64,000 nucleotides of DNA from Lederbergia citrea (GCF_018343525.1 NZ_JAGYPH010000001.1:186001-250000); one strand, 5' to 3'. Counted from the first letter of the stretch, positions 44,885 through 54,800 are shown. Notes: generated by a model not told the origin, from the sequence alone. Numbers and translations are program-made.

Positions 44885-46537
44885 ATGAGAATAACGAAAA
44901 AGTTATCCGCTCTATCTTTAGTAGCCATTCTGATGATTTTTACATTAATGGCGGGCTGTTCGAAAGAAAGTGCGAGCAGTGACAGCAAAGGTAAAACATC
45001 CGATTCCGGCAAGGAAAACAGTGGCTTTAAATTAGGAGAAGATGAACTGGAATACACGATGTACGGTCATTATGACTGGTATACAATGCCGAAATGGGGC
45101 GAAGATATTGCCTCAAAATGGATAAAAGAAAATAAAAAAGTAAATGTAGTACCTGTTAGTTCTGGCGGTAATGCGGCCCAAAAATTCAACACGATGATCG
45201 TTGCTAATGACTTACCCGACGTAATCTGGATGGATCGTGGCCCAGATGTGGATAAACTACGTGAAGCGGATATGCTTGTTCCACTTGATGAATACATTGA
45301 AAAATATCCAAACTTAAAAGAATGGGCGGGTGAATCGACCCTTAACATGCTTCGTGCTGAGGATGGACATATTTATCAGTTCCCTAACTGGTATACTTCA
45401 CAGCCAAATGGAAACTCAGGATACGTTGTAAATGAAAAAATGTATAAAGAGCTAGGTTCACCAAAATTAGAAACAACGGATGATCTTTATTCTTACTTAA
45501 AGCAAATCAAAGAAAAGTATCCAGATATCGTACCATATGAGCCGGGTCAAGGCGACGGACTTGATATTTTATATTCTGCTTTTGGTGAAGACCATACAAC
45601 AGCATTTGTAGGTATGCGTGCAGTTCCAAAGGGAGATAAATTAACGTCAATTTTCGCGGATCCTGTTTATAAAGAGTCCATGCTATATATTAGTAAGCTT
45701 TTCCGTGAAAAACTTATTTCACAAGATGCATTAACGCAAACCTCAGACCAAGTAAAAGAAAAAGTCATGACTGGTAAATTTGCTGTCTATGCTGGAAGCA
45801 GTCCAACTGTGAATTCAAACTTGGCTGATTCTATCCTAAGAGCAGAAGATCCGGATGCAGGACTAAAAATGGTTTGGCCGTTCCATAAAGAAGGCTTAGA
45901 CAAAGAAAAAATTTGGACAGGCAGCTGGTCACAACTAGGCTGGAATGTAAGTGTAATCACAAAAGCAGCAAAAAATCCTGAAGCCATTTTCGCTTTCCTC
46001 GACTGGTACACAGGCCCTGAAGGCCAACGTCATATTTTCTGGGGACCTGAAGGATTGTATTGGGAAGGAACACATAGTATTGAAGGCATCGACGAAGCAC
46101 CAGTTTTCACAGATAAATTTGTTACAGATGTAGCTGAGCGCGACAAATTAATGGAAACAACGGATCCGCTTCAATGGACAGGAAATACTGTATATATTGA
46201 TAAATCGAAAACGGAATTTGAGTTAAGTTTGCCTGAAGAACAACAAAACTGGGCAACGAGATATCAATCCCAAATCACTTGGAAAACACAATATAACACG
46301 ACAGAATTTGTTAATCTTTCTCCAATGCCAGATTCTGAAGAAGGTTTAATCGAACAACGTATCAATGACATCTATGATGAAGCACATGCTAAAGCAGTTC
46401 ATGCGAAGAGCGACGCAGATGTTATTAAAATCCTTGAAGAAGCTGAAAAATCTGCACAAGCAGTTGGATATGACAAATTACTAGAATTCAAAACAAATAA
46501 ATGGAAAGAAAATCTAGCTAAAATGAACGGTAATTAA
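44885..46537 (+). CDS. Sugar-binding lipoprotein of the first importer
   Basis: A 550-residue extracellular solute-binding protein with lipobox LMAGC (Cys about 23), Ser-rich linker and a large two-lobe domain. Length and style (LDEYIEKYPNLKEWAG, WIMDRGPD-like start of lobe I) match LplA-type binding proteins for oligosaccharides. It would hand the substrate to the two permeases. AAGGGGG precedes the ATG; terminator at 46544-46583. Confidence 0.9.
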   Translation: MRITKKLSALSLVAILMIFTLMAGCSKESASSDSKGKTSDSGKENSGFKLGEDELEYTMYGHYDWYTMPKWGEDIASKWIKENKKVNVVPVSSGGNAAQKFNTMIVANDLPDVIWMDRGPDVDKLREADMLVPLDEYIEKYPNLKEWAGESTLNMLRAEDGHIYQFPNWYTSQPNGNSGYVVNEKMYKELGSPKLETTDDLYSYLKQIKEKYPDIVPYEPGQGDGLDILYSAFGEDHTTAFVGMRAVPKGDKLTSIFADPVYKESMLYISKLFREKLISQDALTQTSDQVKEKVMTGKFAVYAGSSPTVNSNLADSILRAEDPDAGLKMVWPFHKEGLDKEKIWTGSWSQLGWNVSVITKAAKNPEAIFAFLDWYTGPEGQRHIFWGPEGLYWEGTHSIEGIDEAPVFTDKFVTDVAERDKLMETTDPLQWTGNTVYIDKSKTEFELSLPEEQQNWATRYQSQITWKTQYNTTEFVNLSPMPDSEEGLIEQRINDIYDEAHAKAVHAKSDADVIKILEEAEKSAQAVGYDKLLEFKTNKWKENLAKMNGN

Positions 46538-46543
46538 TAGAAG

Positions 46544-46583
46544 AAACAGAATCGGCTATCCGTATGGGAGGCCGATTTTGTTT
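46544..46583 (+). terminator. Terminator of the first importer operon
   Basis: AAACAGAATCGGC and GCCGATTTTGTTT pair around TATCCGTATGGGAG. Confidence 0.75.
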
Positions 46584-46669
46584 ATGATTAAATTAAAAGA
46601 TATACATACTGCTTCAACATAGAATTGACACTACTTTTAAAATCTGTCCAATTGGCTTTGTTTATATTT

Positions 46670-47512
46670 TCATACTGTTTTATCAATCATTTTTTTCCGA
46701 AAGTCCCTTGGATTCATGCCGAAAAAAGCGGTGAACTGTTTCGTAAAGTAAAAAGGGCTAGAAAACCCTACATCATCTGCAATCTCTGAAATAGCTCTAT
46801 TCGTAAATTCGAGAAGACGGGCAGCGTGTCGAAGCCGCATTGACAAAAGAGTGGCCATGATGGAATCACCTACTTGTTCACGAAATAAATGAGAAAGACG
46901 TGAGGGGGAGAGTGCTACTTGTTTAGATAAGGATTCGATTGAATGTGATTCCTTTAAATTTTCGCTTAAAATACCTAATACTTGCTGAACACGTAAATCG
47001 ATTTTATTTTTATCATTCGTTTGTAACCATTGGTTTACTGCCAGCAATATCTCTTCAAGTGCATTTAGGGACAACTCCTTAGCAAACGATTGAAAACCGC
47101 GATTATCTCGAATTAATCGTTGAAAGCTGCCTAAGACACGTTCTTGCAAATGTGGTTGGTCTACCCCCAAATAAAGTAACCCCTTTTTCATTTCGGGTAA
47201 CTTTAATAGGTCAAACCATGTTTCCCGTGGCAAAAAGTGAGCCCAGATAAATTCCCAGTGCGAACTATAAGTCGCATATTGATGAACCGTTTTAGGTTTA
47301 AGGATGGCGATATCGCCTTTTTTAACTAATTGTACATGATCACCTATCTTGAATTGCCCTTTTCCCGATATTGTATAAGTAATCAACCAATCTTTCGTAC
47401 CTTCAGATCTATGAACCTTATAACCTTTCAATTGATTAAAGTGATCGCATATAAGCACTCCAGGTGATGGGATTGTCGAGAATATAGCAGGATTGTTAAG
47501 GTTTTCGGTCAT
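46670..47512 (-). CDS. AraC family transcriptional regulator
   Basis: A 280-residue regulator with an N-terminal AraC-type cupin sensor (about 10-150, GKGQFKIGDHVQLVKKGDIAILKP) and a C-terminal double HTH (SIESLSKQVALSPSRLSHLF and AISEIADDVGFSSPFYFTKQF). The start at 47512 has AAAGGA nine bases upstream, whereas the ATG at 47521 abuts it. It is divergent from the first PhyH dioxygenase gene, with only 79 bases between, so it probably controls it. Confidence 0.9.
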   Translation of the reverse strand: MTENLNNPAIFSTIPSPGVLICDHFNQLKGYKVHRSEGTKDWLITYTISGKGQFKIGDHVQLVKKGDIAILKPKTVHQYATYSSHWEFIWAHFLPRETWFDLLKLPEMKKGLLYLGVDQPHLQERVLGSFQRLIRDNRGFQSFAKELSLNALEEILLAVNQWLQTNDKNKIDLRVQQVLGILSENLKESHSIESLSKQVALSPSRLSHLFREQVGDSIMATLLSMRLRHAARLLEFTNRAISEIADDVGFSSPFYFTKQFTAFFGMNPRDFRKKMIDKTV

Positions 47513-47591
47513 TTCATTCATTCCTTTTTTCGCATCTTCCTTTATTATTTAATTATAATCAATTTTCCAAAATAAAGGGAGCGTGTTCATT

Positions 47592-48398
47592 GTGAAACAG
47601 CTGACCATCACTGATACTCAGAAGGAAATGTTTGATAAAGAAGGCTATTTGATTGTTAGAGGGTTATTTTCTAAAGAGGAGGTTGAATATTTAAAAAAGC
47701 ATTTTATGCAAATTCATGCAGACGGTCCGATACCGGGGCATTTTTCCCCATTGCCTGAAGAAAAAGCGAATGGAAATATTCTAAAAATGTATCCGCGAAT
47801 CATGCATCCGCATAAGGTGGATGATGTATCTATGCAATATATGCTTGATGCCCGGGTCTTTTCAGTACTTACTAAATTGCTTGGAGAGGAGCCACTTGCT
47901 GCACAAAGCATGTTTTATTTCAAACCCCCTGGTGCAAAGGGGCAAGCACTTCATCAAGATAACTTCTATTTAAAAGTAGAACCGGGAACTTGTATTGCCT
48001 CTTGGACAGCCGTTGATCCGTCAAACGAAGAGAACGGTGGTTTGTATATTGTACCCAACTCACAATATTCGGAAATACAATGCCCACATGAAGCAGATCC
48101 CGAGAAGTCATTCACTCGCGAAGAGGTAGATGTTCCGGAAGGGTTAACACCTGTTCCTGCAATTCTTGAAGCAGGAGATGTGTTGTTCTTTAACGGAAAT
48201 GTCATTCATGGATCATATCCAAATACATCAACAGACAAGTTTCGCCGTTCCTTTATTTGTCACTATGCCGGTATATCGACGACAAAGGCAGGGGACTTTT
48301 ATAAACCTCTTTATCAACAAGATGGGTCAACCGTTACGGTTGATGTTAGTGAATCAACACCATGTGGCAACGAGTATGATCCGGTTATGGGATCATAA
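47592..48398 (+). CDS. PhyH-family Fe(II)/2-oxoglutarate dioxygenase, copy 1
   Basis: A 268-residue phytanoyl-CoA-dioxygenase-like enzyme. The 2-His-1-carboxylate iron triad is His121-x-Asp123 (LHQDNF) and His206 (NVIHGSY); Arg218/219 is the 2-oxoglutarate anchor. The family hydroxylates C-H bonds of small molecules with O2; here the sugar-island context suggests a sugar or a sugar substituent as substrate. GTG 47592 has AAAGGGAG ten bases upstream. Two more paralogs lie at 48456 and 50367. Confidence 0.88.
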   Translation: MKQLTITDTQKEMFDKEGYLIVRGLFSKEEVEYLKKHFMQIHADGPIPGHFSPLPEEKANGNILKMYPRIMHPHKVDDVSMQYMLDARVFSVLTKLLGEEPLAAQSMFYFKPPGAKGQALHQDNFYLKVEPGTCIASWTAVDPSNEENGGLYIVPNSQYSEIQCPHEADPEKSFTREEVDVPEGLTPVPAILEAGDVLFFNGNVIHGSYPNTSTDKFRRSFICHYAGISTTKAGDFYKPLYQQDGSTVTVDVSESTPCGNEYDPVMGS

Positions 48399-48413
48399 TA
48401 AAATTTCAATAGA

Positions 48414-48450
48414 AATAGATGCACTTCTCGAGAGAAATGCATCTTTCTTA
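48414..48450. terminator. Bidirectional terminator between PhyH copies 1 and 2
   Basis: AGATGCA and TGCATCT flank a loop containing CTTCTCGAGAGAAA (itself a small hairpin), followed by T-rich sequence. Confidence 0.65.
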
Positions 48451-48455
48451 TTCCA

Positions 48456-49235
48456 TTAGTTTGTCAGTAACTGGTGATCCGGTTTATATTCACGAAAAAG
48501 TGGATTTTCTCCACACACCATCAGCCCCTGACCCCAATTCACATGAACATCTTTTGTTGGCAAGTCTGCCGGGTCACGATATTGGAACAAAACATTCCGT
48601 CTTGTTCGATCGCTACGGTTCGGTTTAGAACCATGAACGGTTAAGTAGTTGAAAAATAGCACATCTCCAGATTCGGCAGGACAAGCGATACCAGATTCAA
48701 TTGGATATTCTTTATGATTTAAAAAATATCTCCCAATATGTGGCATTGGCCCGTTTTTATGCGACTCAGGTATTACATGGAGACAGCCGTTTTCTTCATC
48801 TGCGTCATCCAGATGAACGCTCGCCGCCATCATTGTATGGTTTTGATGAGGGAAATACGGCTCATCTTGATGCATTGGAAACGCAGCACCATTCTCCGGA
48901 GGCTTAACCAGCATCTTGGAGTGGTGTAATTGCACATTTGGTCCAATTAGTTTTGAGAGAATTGAAGTCATATTTGGATGTGCAACTGCCTTTGTAAATG
49001 ATGCATCATGATAATGAACATCGTGAAAACCTTTCAAAACAAGTTTCTTGAGTTCTGCTTTTGGAATATAATCTCCCTGCCAAGTATGATTGGCATCGTT
49101 CTTTGACTTTGCTGCTCTTTGAAGGATTTGATCAATTGCGTTTCTCATTTCTTCAACTTCCTGAGGATTAAAGACACCTTTTACAAGCAAATATCCATTT
49201 TCTTTGTAAAAATCAACATCTCTTGATAGGATCAA
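48456..49235 (-). CDS. PhyH-family Fe(II)/2-oxoglutarate dioxygenase, copy 2
   Basis: A 259-residue paralog with His122-x-Asp124 (MHQDEP), His201 (LTVHGSK) and Arg212/213 intact. The core reads ASVHLDDADEENGCLHVIPESHKNG, closer to copy 3 than to copy 1. TTG 49235 is preceded by AAGGAG. It is convergent with copy 1 and divergent from the next AraC gene. The substrate is unknown. Confidence 0.88.
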   Translation of the reverse strand: MILSRDVDFYKENGYLLVKGVFNPQEVEEMRNAIDQILQRAAKSKNDANHTWQGDYIPKAELKKLVLKGFHDVHYHDASFTKAVAHPNMTSILSKLIGPNVQLHHSKMLVKPPENGAAFPMHQDEPYFPHQNHTMMAASVHLDDADEENGCLHVIPESHKNGPMPHIGRYFLNHKEYPIESGIACPAESGDVLFFNYLTVHGSKPNRSDRTRRNVLFQYRDPADLPTKDVHVNWGQGLMVCGENPLFREYKPDHQLLTN

Positions 49236-49364
49236 ATTTATCCACTCCTTATTTTTGGAATTTTCTTTATTCTGATTCTACTAAAATTATAGGGGTGTAA
49301 GTACTTTTATGTCTTTATGATTATCCGCCAAGATTTTGTATTTTTAAGACAAGGAGGGAAACGG

Positions 49365-50255
49365 ATGTCTTTGATGGACTACCTACATGGGGAAGCCTTT
49401 CTAAATCAACATGCCATAAAACTTTCTGGAGATGGTGTTTCATTTTTTGTTCATTACTGGGGAGTGACACCATATCATTATGATAATCCCCTGCATAAGC
49501 ATTCCTTTTTCGAAGTATGCTATGTTGTTGATGGAGAAGGGGGATACGTGGACAATGGGATTGAAACCCCGCTTGTAAAAGGAACTATGTTCTTATCTAG
49601 ACCGGATATTTGGCATCAGATAAAAAGTCAGTCGGGTTTATTTCTTCTTTTTGTTGCATTCGATGTAATTGAATCAGAATCAAGTGAAACAGGTATTATC
49701 CAATTTCGCGAGCTTGCAAACACGGAAAAAATTATCGCAAAAGTCAATGAACATTTCCCATCCACTTTAATATGGAAATCACTGTTAATGCAATCAACCA
49801 ACATTCATTCTTTTCAAGCCGAGATTGTCTCAAATCTAGCTTATTCACTACTTATATCCCTCCATCAAATATTTACGGATGATCACAGAAAAACGGAAAA
49901 GATAATGGTAATGCGAACTTCTTCTAATCTTCATAGGGCTAAATTATATATTAGAGATAACCTCTCACAGCCACTCCAACTAAATGATGTAGCTTGTTAC
50001 TTACATATTTCTGCTAGGCATTTATCAAGACTTTTTTCCACCGAAGGGGAAAGCTTCACAAGCTATATACGAAAAGTAAGGATTAGAAGATCTGAGGAAT
50101 TATTAAGAGGTACAAAGCAATCTATAAAAGAAATAGCAGATGAAACTGGTTTTACATCCGTACATTACTTTACGAGAATTTTTAAATCAGAAACTGGCTT
50201 GCCGCCAGGATATTATCGTAAACATTATCCTGACGACAGTTCCCATAAAAATTAA
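49365..50255 (+). CDS. AraC family transcriptional regulator
   Basis: A 296-residue regulator with N-terminal cupin (HSFFEVCYVVDGEGGYVDNG) and C-terminal HTH pair (QLNDVACYLHISARHLSRLF; SIKEIADETGFTSVHYFTRIFKSETG). ATG 49365 follows AAGGAGGG. It sits between two PhyH genes, divergent from copy 2 and 111 bases upstream of copy 3; either could be its target. Confidence 0.9.
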   Translation: MSLMDYLHGEAFLNQHAIKLSGDGVSFFVHYWGVTPYHYDNPLHKHSFFEVCYVVDGEGGYVDNGIETPLVKGTMFLSRPDIWHQIKSQSGLFLLFVAFDVIESESSETGIIQFRELANTEKIIAKVNEHFPSTLIWKSLLMQSTNIHSFQAEIVSNLAYSLLISLHQIFTDDHRKTEKIMVMRTSSNLHRAKLYIRDNLSQPLQLNDVACYLHISARHLSRLFSTEGESFTSYIRKVRIRRSEELLRGTKQSIKEIADETGFTSVHYFTRIFKSETGLPPGYYRKHYPDDSSHKN

Positions 50256-50366
50256 AGTCGAAATAAAAATATCAATTTCAGACACAAAAAAGTTATATCA
50301 AGACATTCCAATTATCAGAAAAATAGGATAATATCTCAGTAAGACAAATGAGGAGGTATTAATTTT

Positions 50367-51128
50367 ATGAACACACCAGTAAAAGAAAATCTTATTGCCC
50401 CACTATCACTAGAACAAATTGCCCAATATGAAAAGGACGGGTATTTGGTTGTGAAAGGCGGTTGCAGTAATGATTTAATTGATGCGTACAACTCCTATAT
50501 TTATACCATTCGTTCAGCAGAAGAGATTGAAGAATGGGCAAAACCGCATATTGGTAAAATATTAACCGATGAGGATCGTTTCTCGCTGCGTGTGTTCAAT
50601 CCACATCTCCATGATGGATTTTCTCTACAAATGATGAAACTTCCAATTGTTCGGGGGGCATTAGCTCAACTGCTCGGAGATGAAGCAGTCGGCATCCAAA
50701 GTATGTATTTCTATAAATCTCCCGGTTCTCCTGGCCAGGCCGCACATCAAGATTATTATTATATTCATAATGAACCAAATACATTAACAGCAGCTTGGAT
50801 TGCTATGGAAGACGTCGATGAAGCCAATGGCTGTTTGTGGGTGATACCCGGCAGTCATAAAGATGGGCTGCTCCCTCATGGTCGTGTCAAAGATAAAAGT
50901 GAACATGAAGCCTGGACGGATGAGACAGAGGGTGCCGATTTATCCAAGCAAATTCCGGTTATTATGGAAAAAGGAGATATCGTATTCTTCCATAATCTGC
51001 TTATCCATTCATCCGGAAAAAATAGAACAGAAGATCGCTGGCGCCGTTCGTATGTATGTCACTATATCCGTCACGACTCAGATGTGGACAGAGATGATTT
51101 AAAGAAGAAAATTTCTCTAGAATTATAG
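50367..51128 (+). CDS. PhyH-family Fe(II)/2-oxoglutarate dioxygenase, copy 3
   Basis: A 253-residue paralog with His127-x-Asp129 (AHQDYY), His214 (LLIHSSG) and Arg226/227. It has the same DVDEANGCLWVIPGSHKDG block as copy 2. AGGAGG precedes the ATG. The next AraC gene starts about 20 bases downstream and is probably cotranscribed. Confidence 0.88.
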   Translation: MNTPVKENLIAPLSLEQIAQYEKDGYLVVKGGCSNDLIDAYNSYIYTIRSAEEIEEWAKPHIGKILTDEDRFSLRVFNPHLHDGFSLQMMKLPIVRGALAQLLGDEAVGIQSMYFYKSPGSPGQAAHQDYYYIHNEPNTLTAAWIAMEDVDEANGCLWVIPGSHKDGLLPHGRVKDKSEHEAWTDETEGADLSKQIPVIMEKGDIVFFHNLLIHSSGKNRTEDRWRRSYVCHYIRHDSDVDRDDLKKKISLEL

Positions 51129-51147
51129 AATAGGATAAAAGGTGACA

Positions 51148-51981
51148 ATGATGATTCATGATATTAAAGAGGCGGATGACACTCCGCCTCTTGTTGTTGA
51201 AAATGCATATCCTGGTACCGTTGTATATCCTCCCGAAGGAAAGCTGGGCCCCAGAATCCAACAAGATTTGCAGTTGGTCATGCTCCATACTGGATCAATG
51301 GAGATTCAAGTTGATAAAACGATGTTACAAATCCCTGTTGGGCATGTTACTTTATTAAAACCAGGTCACACTGAAATATTTACCTTTGCAAAAGACCAGG
51401 AAACCTGGCATCGTTGGATAACAATTTCTGTTAAATCGATAAGTAAAAATCTTCTTGACGACTTGGGGAAACTGCCGTCATACATACCGATATCAAATCA
51501 AATGAATGAATTGACGAGTCTGATGTTAACAATCAGCCGAGAAAATCAAAGCGGTTATAGCCAAGTAAACTGCTCCTTGGGGGAGTCAGCTATTTGGCTA
51601 TATATTACGGAGTGTCGAAATCAATATCAAAGTAATGTACACACTGCTGTCCTAAAAGCGAAGGAAACGATACAAGGGAAGTATTCAGCAGATCTTAGTT
51701 TAAGAGATATATCAAAAGAAAGTAACATAAGTCCGGAACATCTTATTCGTCTCTTTCAAAAACATTTAAACATGACTCCTGTTCAATATTTATGGCTTTA
51801 TCGGGTTAATTGCGGTATACAATTACTTCGAAGTACCGGCCTGCAAATTGGCGAGATTGCCTTTCAAATAGGATTTAAAACCTCGTATCATTTTTCAAGG
51901 GCAGTTAAAAAACATACAGGACGTACTCCTTCTCAGATTAGACAGGAATCTCGTAATAATGTCGGAGCGATAAAAGGGTAG
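51148..51981 (+). CDS. AraC family transcriptional regulator
   Basis: A 277-residue AraC protein with N-terminal sensor and C-terminal HTHs (SLRDISKESNISPEHLIRLF; GEIAFQIGFKTSYHFSRAVK). AAAGG lies just upstream of ATG 51148; GTG 51142 and ATG 51151 are alternatives. It is the third AraC regulator within 5.3 kb, each next to a PhyH gene. Confidence 0.88.
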   Translation: MMIHDIKEADDTPPLVVENAYPGTVVYPPEGKLGPRIQQDLQLVMLHTGSMEIQVDKTMLQIPVGHVTLLKPGHTEIFTFAKDQETWHRWITISVKSISKNLLDDLGKLPSYIPISNQMNELTSLMLTISRENQSGYSQVNCSLGESAIWLYITECRNQYQSNVHTAVLKAKETIQGKYSADLSLRDISKESNISPEHLIRLFQKHLNMTPVQYLWLYRVNCGIQLLRSTGLQIGEIAFQIGFKTSYHFSRAVKKHTGRTPSQIRQESRNNVGAIKG

Positions 51982-52036
51982 ATTGTTTTGTTAATATCCT
52001 CAGGGTGAATTTTTTATTTAATTGCAAAGGAGTTAG

Positions 52037-52882
52037 ATGATGAAAATAGATATTCAACAAGCTTGGTGGGCAATGATTGGACTTGGCAATGGCACAAGAG
52101 AATGGACGGTAGAAGAGAAATTTGAAAAAATAGCGGAGGCTGGCTTTACTGGTATTTTAGGATCTCTACCGGAGGATAGGGAAGCTGAAAAGTGGAGAAG
52201 ATTACTGGATGAATATAAATTTAGTTTTGGGATTCATTCGTTTCCTGCTAAAAAGGAAGATCTTCAAATATTATTGCAGAAAGCTAAGGAATTTGGTGTG
52301 CAGTATGTCAACTCTCAAGTAATGGGTGAATTTATTATTGGAGATGATGCGATTCAATTACTAAAGGAGCTTGTCGCAGAAGCAAAAGAAGTAAATATTC
52401 CTTATTATATAGAAACTCATCGAGGCCGGATTACACAGGATTTAATTAGGACCGTTCAGTATGTAAATGCAATTCCTGATTTAAGATTAACAATTGACTT
52501 ATCCCATTATGTATTGGCAGGAGAAGGGTGTTCTTCAGAGAGAGCTGAGGAATATTTCGATGTATTGTTAAAAAGAACCTCTTCCATTCATGCGCGTGTT
52601 TCAAATGGTCAGCAGATTCAGGTTGATATTGGCCCTAAAGGAGATCACCCAATTACGGAACGATTCGTTCGTTGGTGGGAAAAGGGAATGTCATACTGGT
52701 TGGAAGAGGCAAAACCAAATGATGTTCTACCACTCGTGTGTGAACTTGGCCCTCCGGATTATTCAATTACGCGTTATTCTCATTCTTCTCCTAGTGAAAT
52801 TTCGAATCGTTGGGAGCAGGCAATTGTTTTTAAAAGTATAATGGAAGAGACATGGGGGAGAGTGATAAAGGAAAACGTATAA
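52037..52882 (+). CDS. Xylose-isomerase-like TIM-barrel protein
   Basis: A 281-residue AP_endonuc_2-fold protein. The usual metal set can be placed: Glu in YIETHRGR, Asp in TIDLSHYV, His in SIHARVSNG and Glu in VCELGPP. It carries the unusual N-terminal QQAWWAMIGLGNGTREW, so it is divergent from the other barrels here. Two tandem ATGs (52037, 52040) follow AAAGGAG. It starts the run of TIM-barrel genes after the PhyH block; reaction unknown. Confidence 0.8.
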   Translation: MMKIDIQQAWWAMIGLGNGTREWTVEEKFEKIAEAGFTGILGSLPEDREAEKWRRLLDEYKFSFGIHSFPAKKEDLQILLQKAKEFGVQYVNSQVMGEFIIGDDAIQLLKELVAEAKEVNIPYYIETHRGRITQDLIRTVQYVNAIPDLRLTIDLSHYVLAGEGCSSERAEEYFDVLLKRTSSIHARVSNGQQIQVDIGPKGDHPITERFVRWWEKGMSYWLEEAKPNDVLPLVCELGPPDYSITRYSHSSPSEISNRWEQAIVFKSIMEETWGRVIKENV

Positions 52883-52933
52883 GGAGAAATAAACTCTTTT
52901 TGATCAAGAATTAAACTACTAGGAGACAATACT

Positions 52934-53758
52934 ATGTTCAAATACAGCGTAACCCAATGGATCTTTGGAAATGAGAGTTTGGAAGAAAGTCTAAAAAGAC
53001 TGCAAAAATATGAATATCACGGAGTAGAACTAGCTGGTGAGCCAGACACAATGGATTTAGAAAAAATTAAGGAATTATTAGAAGAATATAATATGGAATG
53101 CAGTTCAATTTGTGGTATCTACAATTCAGACAGAGATCTCTCTTCATCAAATGTGAGCGTAAGGAATCAAGCAATTAACTATGTTAAGAAATGTATTGAT
53201 ATGGCGAAAAAATTAGGGGCATCTACCGTCATTGTCGTTCCTACATCTGTAGGGAAACTCCATCCTGAAACAGATGAAGAATGGGATAACGCGGTATCTA
53301 GTTTTCAAGAGGTTGGACAATACGCAAAGCAACAAAATATTATTCTAGCAGTAGAAGCGATAAACCGTTATGAAACATATCTTGTTACAAACCTATATTT
53401 AGCTAAACGCTTTGTTGAAGAAGTTCAATTAGATCATGTAAAAATAATGGCTGATCTATTCCATATGAGTATTGAAGAAAGAGACATGACTGAGGCCTTA
53501 AGCAATATTTCAGAATATCTCGTTCACGTTCATATTGCAGATAACACAAGAGAGGCTGCAGGTCTAGGCCAAACCGATTTTAAACCGGTGATGTCGTTTC
53601 TTAAAAATATTAACTATAACGGTTATGTCACGATGGAGTTTCTTCCTGCTGTTTCAAACCCATATGTCGCTTCAAAACTTGAAGGTGAAACAAATGAATT
53701 AGATGAATTTACTCGGCAGTCAATTCAACATATTAAAGAAATAGTTGTAAATGTTTAA
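52934..53758 (+). CDS. Sugar isomerase/epimerase (ketose 3-epimerase-like TIM barrel)
   Basis: A 274-residue barrel with Glu in AVEAINRYETY, Asp in MADLFHMSIEE, His in VHVHIADNTR and Glu in VTMEFLPAV, the four metal/catalytic positions of D-tagatose/D-allulose 3-epimerases. The match to that subfamily is the closest of the seven barrels. It could epimerise a free ketose or keto-sugar at C3. It ends at a terminator (53774-53814). Confidence 0.82.
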   Translation: MFKYSVTQWIFGNESLEESLKRLQKYEYHGVELAGEPDTMDLEKIKELLEEYNMECSSICGIYNSDRDLSSSNVSVRNQAINYVKKCIDMAKKLGASTVIVVPTSVGKLHPETDEEWDNAVSSFQEVGQYAKQQNIILAVEAINRYETYLVTNLYLAKRFVEEVQLDHVKIMADLFHMSIEERDMTEALSNISEYLVHVHIADNTREAAGLGQTDFKPVMSFLKNINYNGYVTMEFLPAVSNPYVASKLEGETNELDEFTRQSIQHIKEIVVNV

Positions 53759-53773
53759 TATAAAGTTAATGAG

Positions 53774-53814
53774 AAGGACCCTTTCCGAAAAAAGATAGAA
53801 AGGATCCTTTTTTT
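53774..53814 (+). terminator. Terminator after the ketose-epimerase-like gene
   Basis: AAGGACCCTTTC and GAAAGGATCCTT form a stem followed by seven T. The 160 bases to the next gene show only a weak hairpin (CAACCTTGATATACGGTTG). Confidence 0.85.
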
Positions 53815-53978
53815 GGACTTTACTTAGGCTAATAAGATACCTTTCGCAACCTTGATATACGGTTGTAAAAAATGTCGTGTAAAGTTTGTTATTAACTGGA
53901 ATTTTCCTGGATTCATTGTTAAGATAATTTCGACACCTTGAAAACGGCTAAATAAACCTTATTAAAGGAGGACACAGG

Positions 53979-54800
53979 ATGAAGTGGGCTTTTATGACAG
54001 CGAATTTTGTTGCAAAAGAACTGGATTATCATAATAGTGATGACTGGGGGAAATGTCATCAAGCAACGTTCGAAGCCTTTCACGGACCACAATTTTCTTT
54101 TAAATTCGAAGAGATGATAGCGCTAACAAAAGAGATGGGATTCGATGCGATAGAGTTGTGGGTTGCCCATTTAGACCCACTACATGCAACTCAAGAAATG
54201 ATTGATCAAGCTTTACATATTTTAAATAAATACGAGGTAGAAGTTGCTTCATATACTGCAGGTTTTGGTGCTCCAGGCGTAACAGTTGAAGAAGCAACTC
54301 GAATTTTTGAGACTTCAAAAGCATTGGGTACACCTGTATTGGCGCAAGCTTTTCATCCGGCAAATGGACCGATTGTAAAAGAGTTAGCTGAAAAATTCGA
54401 TATTCGTGCTGGTTTGGAAAACCATCCAGAGAAAACACCGCAAGAAGTAATCGATAAAATATCACCTTTTGCACCATGGGTGGGATCAGTGGTAGATACG
54501 GGATGGTTCGGCACACATGGCTATGATGCAAGTCAGGCGATTCGTGAATTAAAAGACTATCTTGTCCATGTTCATCTCAAAGATATAAAAGCTGAAGGTG
54601 CGCATGATTCATGTATTTTAGGAGATGGAGTTGTAGATATAAAAGGCGTTTTATCCATGCTAAAAGATATTAATTACGAGGGAACTATTACGATAGAACA
54701 TGAACCACATGAATATGATCCAACCGAAGATGTAAAAGAAAGTTTAAAGCGTGTAAAAATGTGGTGGGCGGAACTGGAAGCTGAAGTAGAAGTAAAATAA
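53979..54800 (+). CDS. Sugar phosphate isomerase/epimerase TIM barrel
   Basis: A 273-residue barrel with Glu in GLENHPEK, Asp in SVVDTGWFG, His in VHVHLKDIK and Glu in TIEHEPHEY. The HLKDIK and EHEP pattern is typical of barrels coupled to Gfo/Idh/MocA dehydrogenases. AAAGGAGG precedes the ATG. The dehydrogenase gene follows 93 bases later, probably in one operon. Confidence 0.8.
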   Translation: MKWAFMTANFVAKELDYHNSDDWGKCHQATFEAFHGPQFSFKFEEMIALTKEMGFDAIELWVAHLDPLHATQEMIDQALHILNKYEVEVASYTAGFGAPGVTVEEATRIFETSKALGTPVLAQAFHPANGPIVKELAEKFDIRAGLENHPEKTPQEVIDKISPFAPWVGSVVDTGWFGTHGYDASQAIRELKDYLVHVHLKDIKAEGAHDSCILGDGVVDIKGVLSMLKDINYEGTITIEHEPHEYDPTEDVKESLKRVKMWWAELEAEVEVK

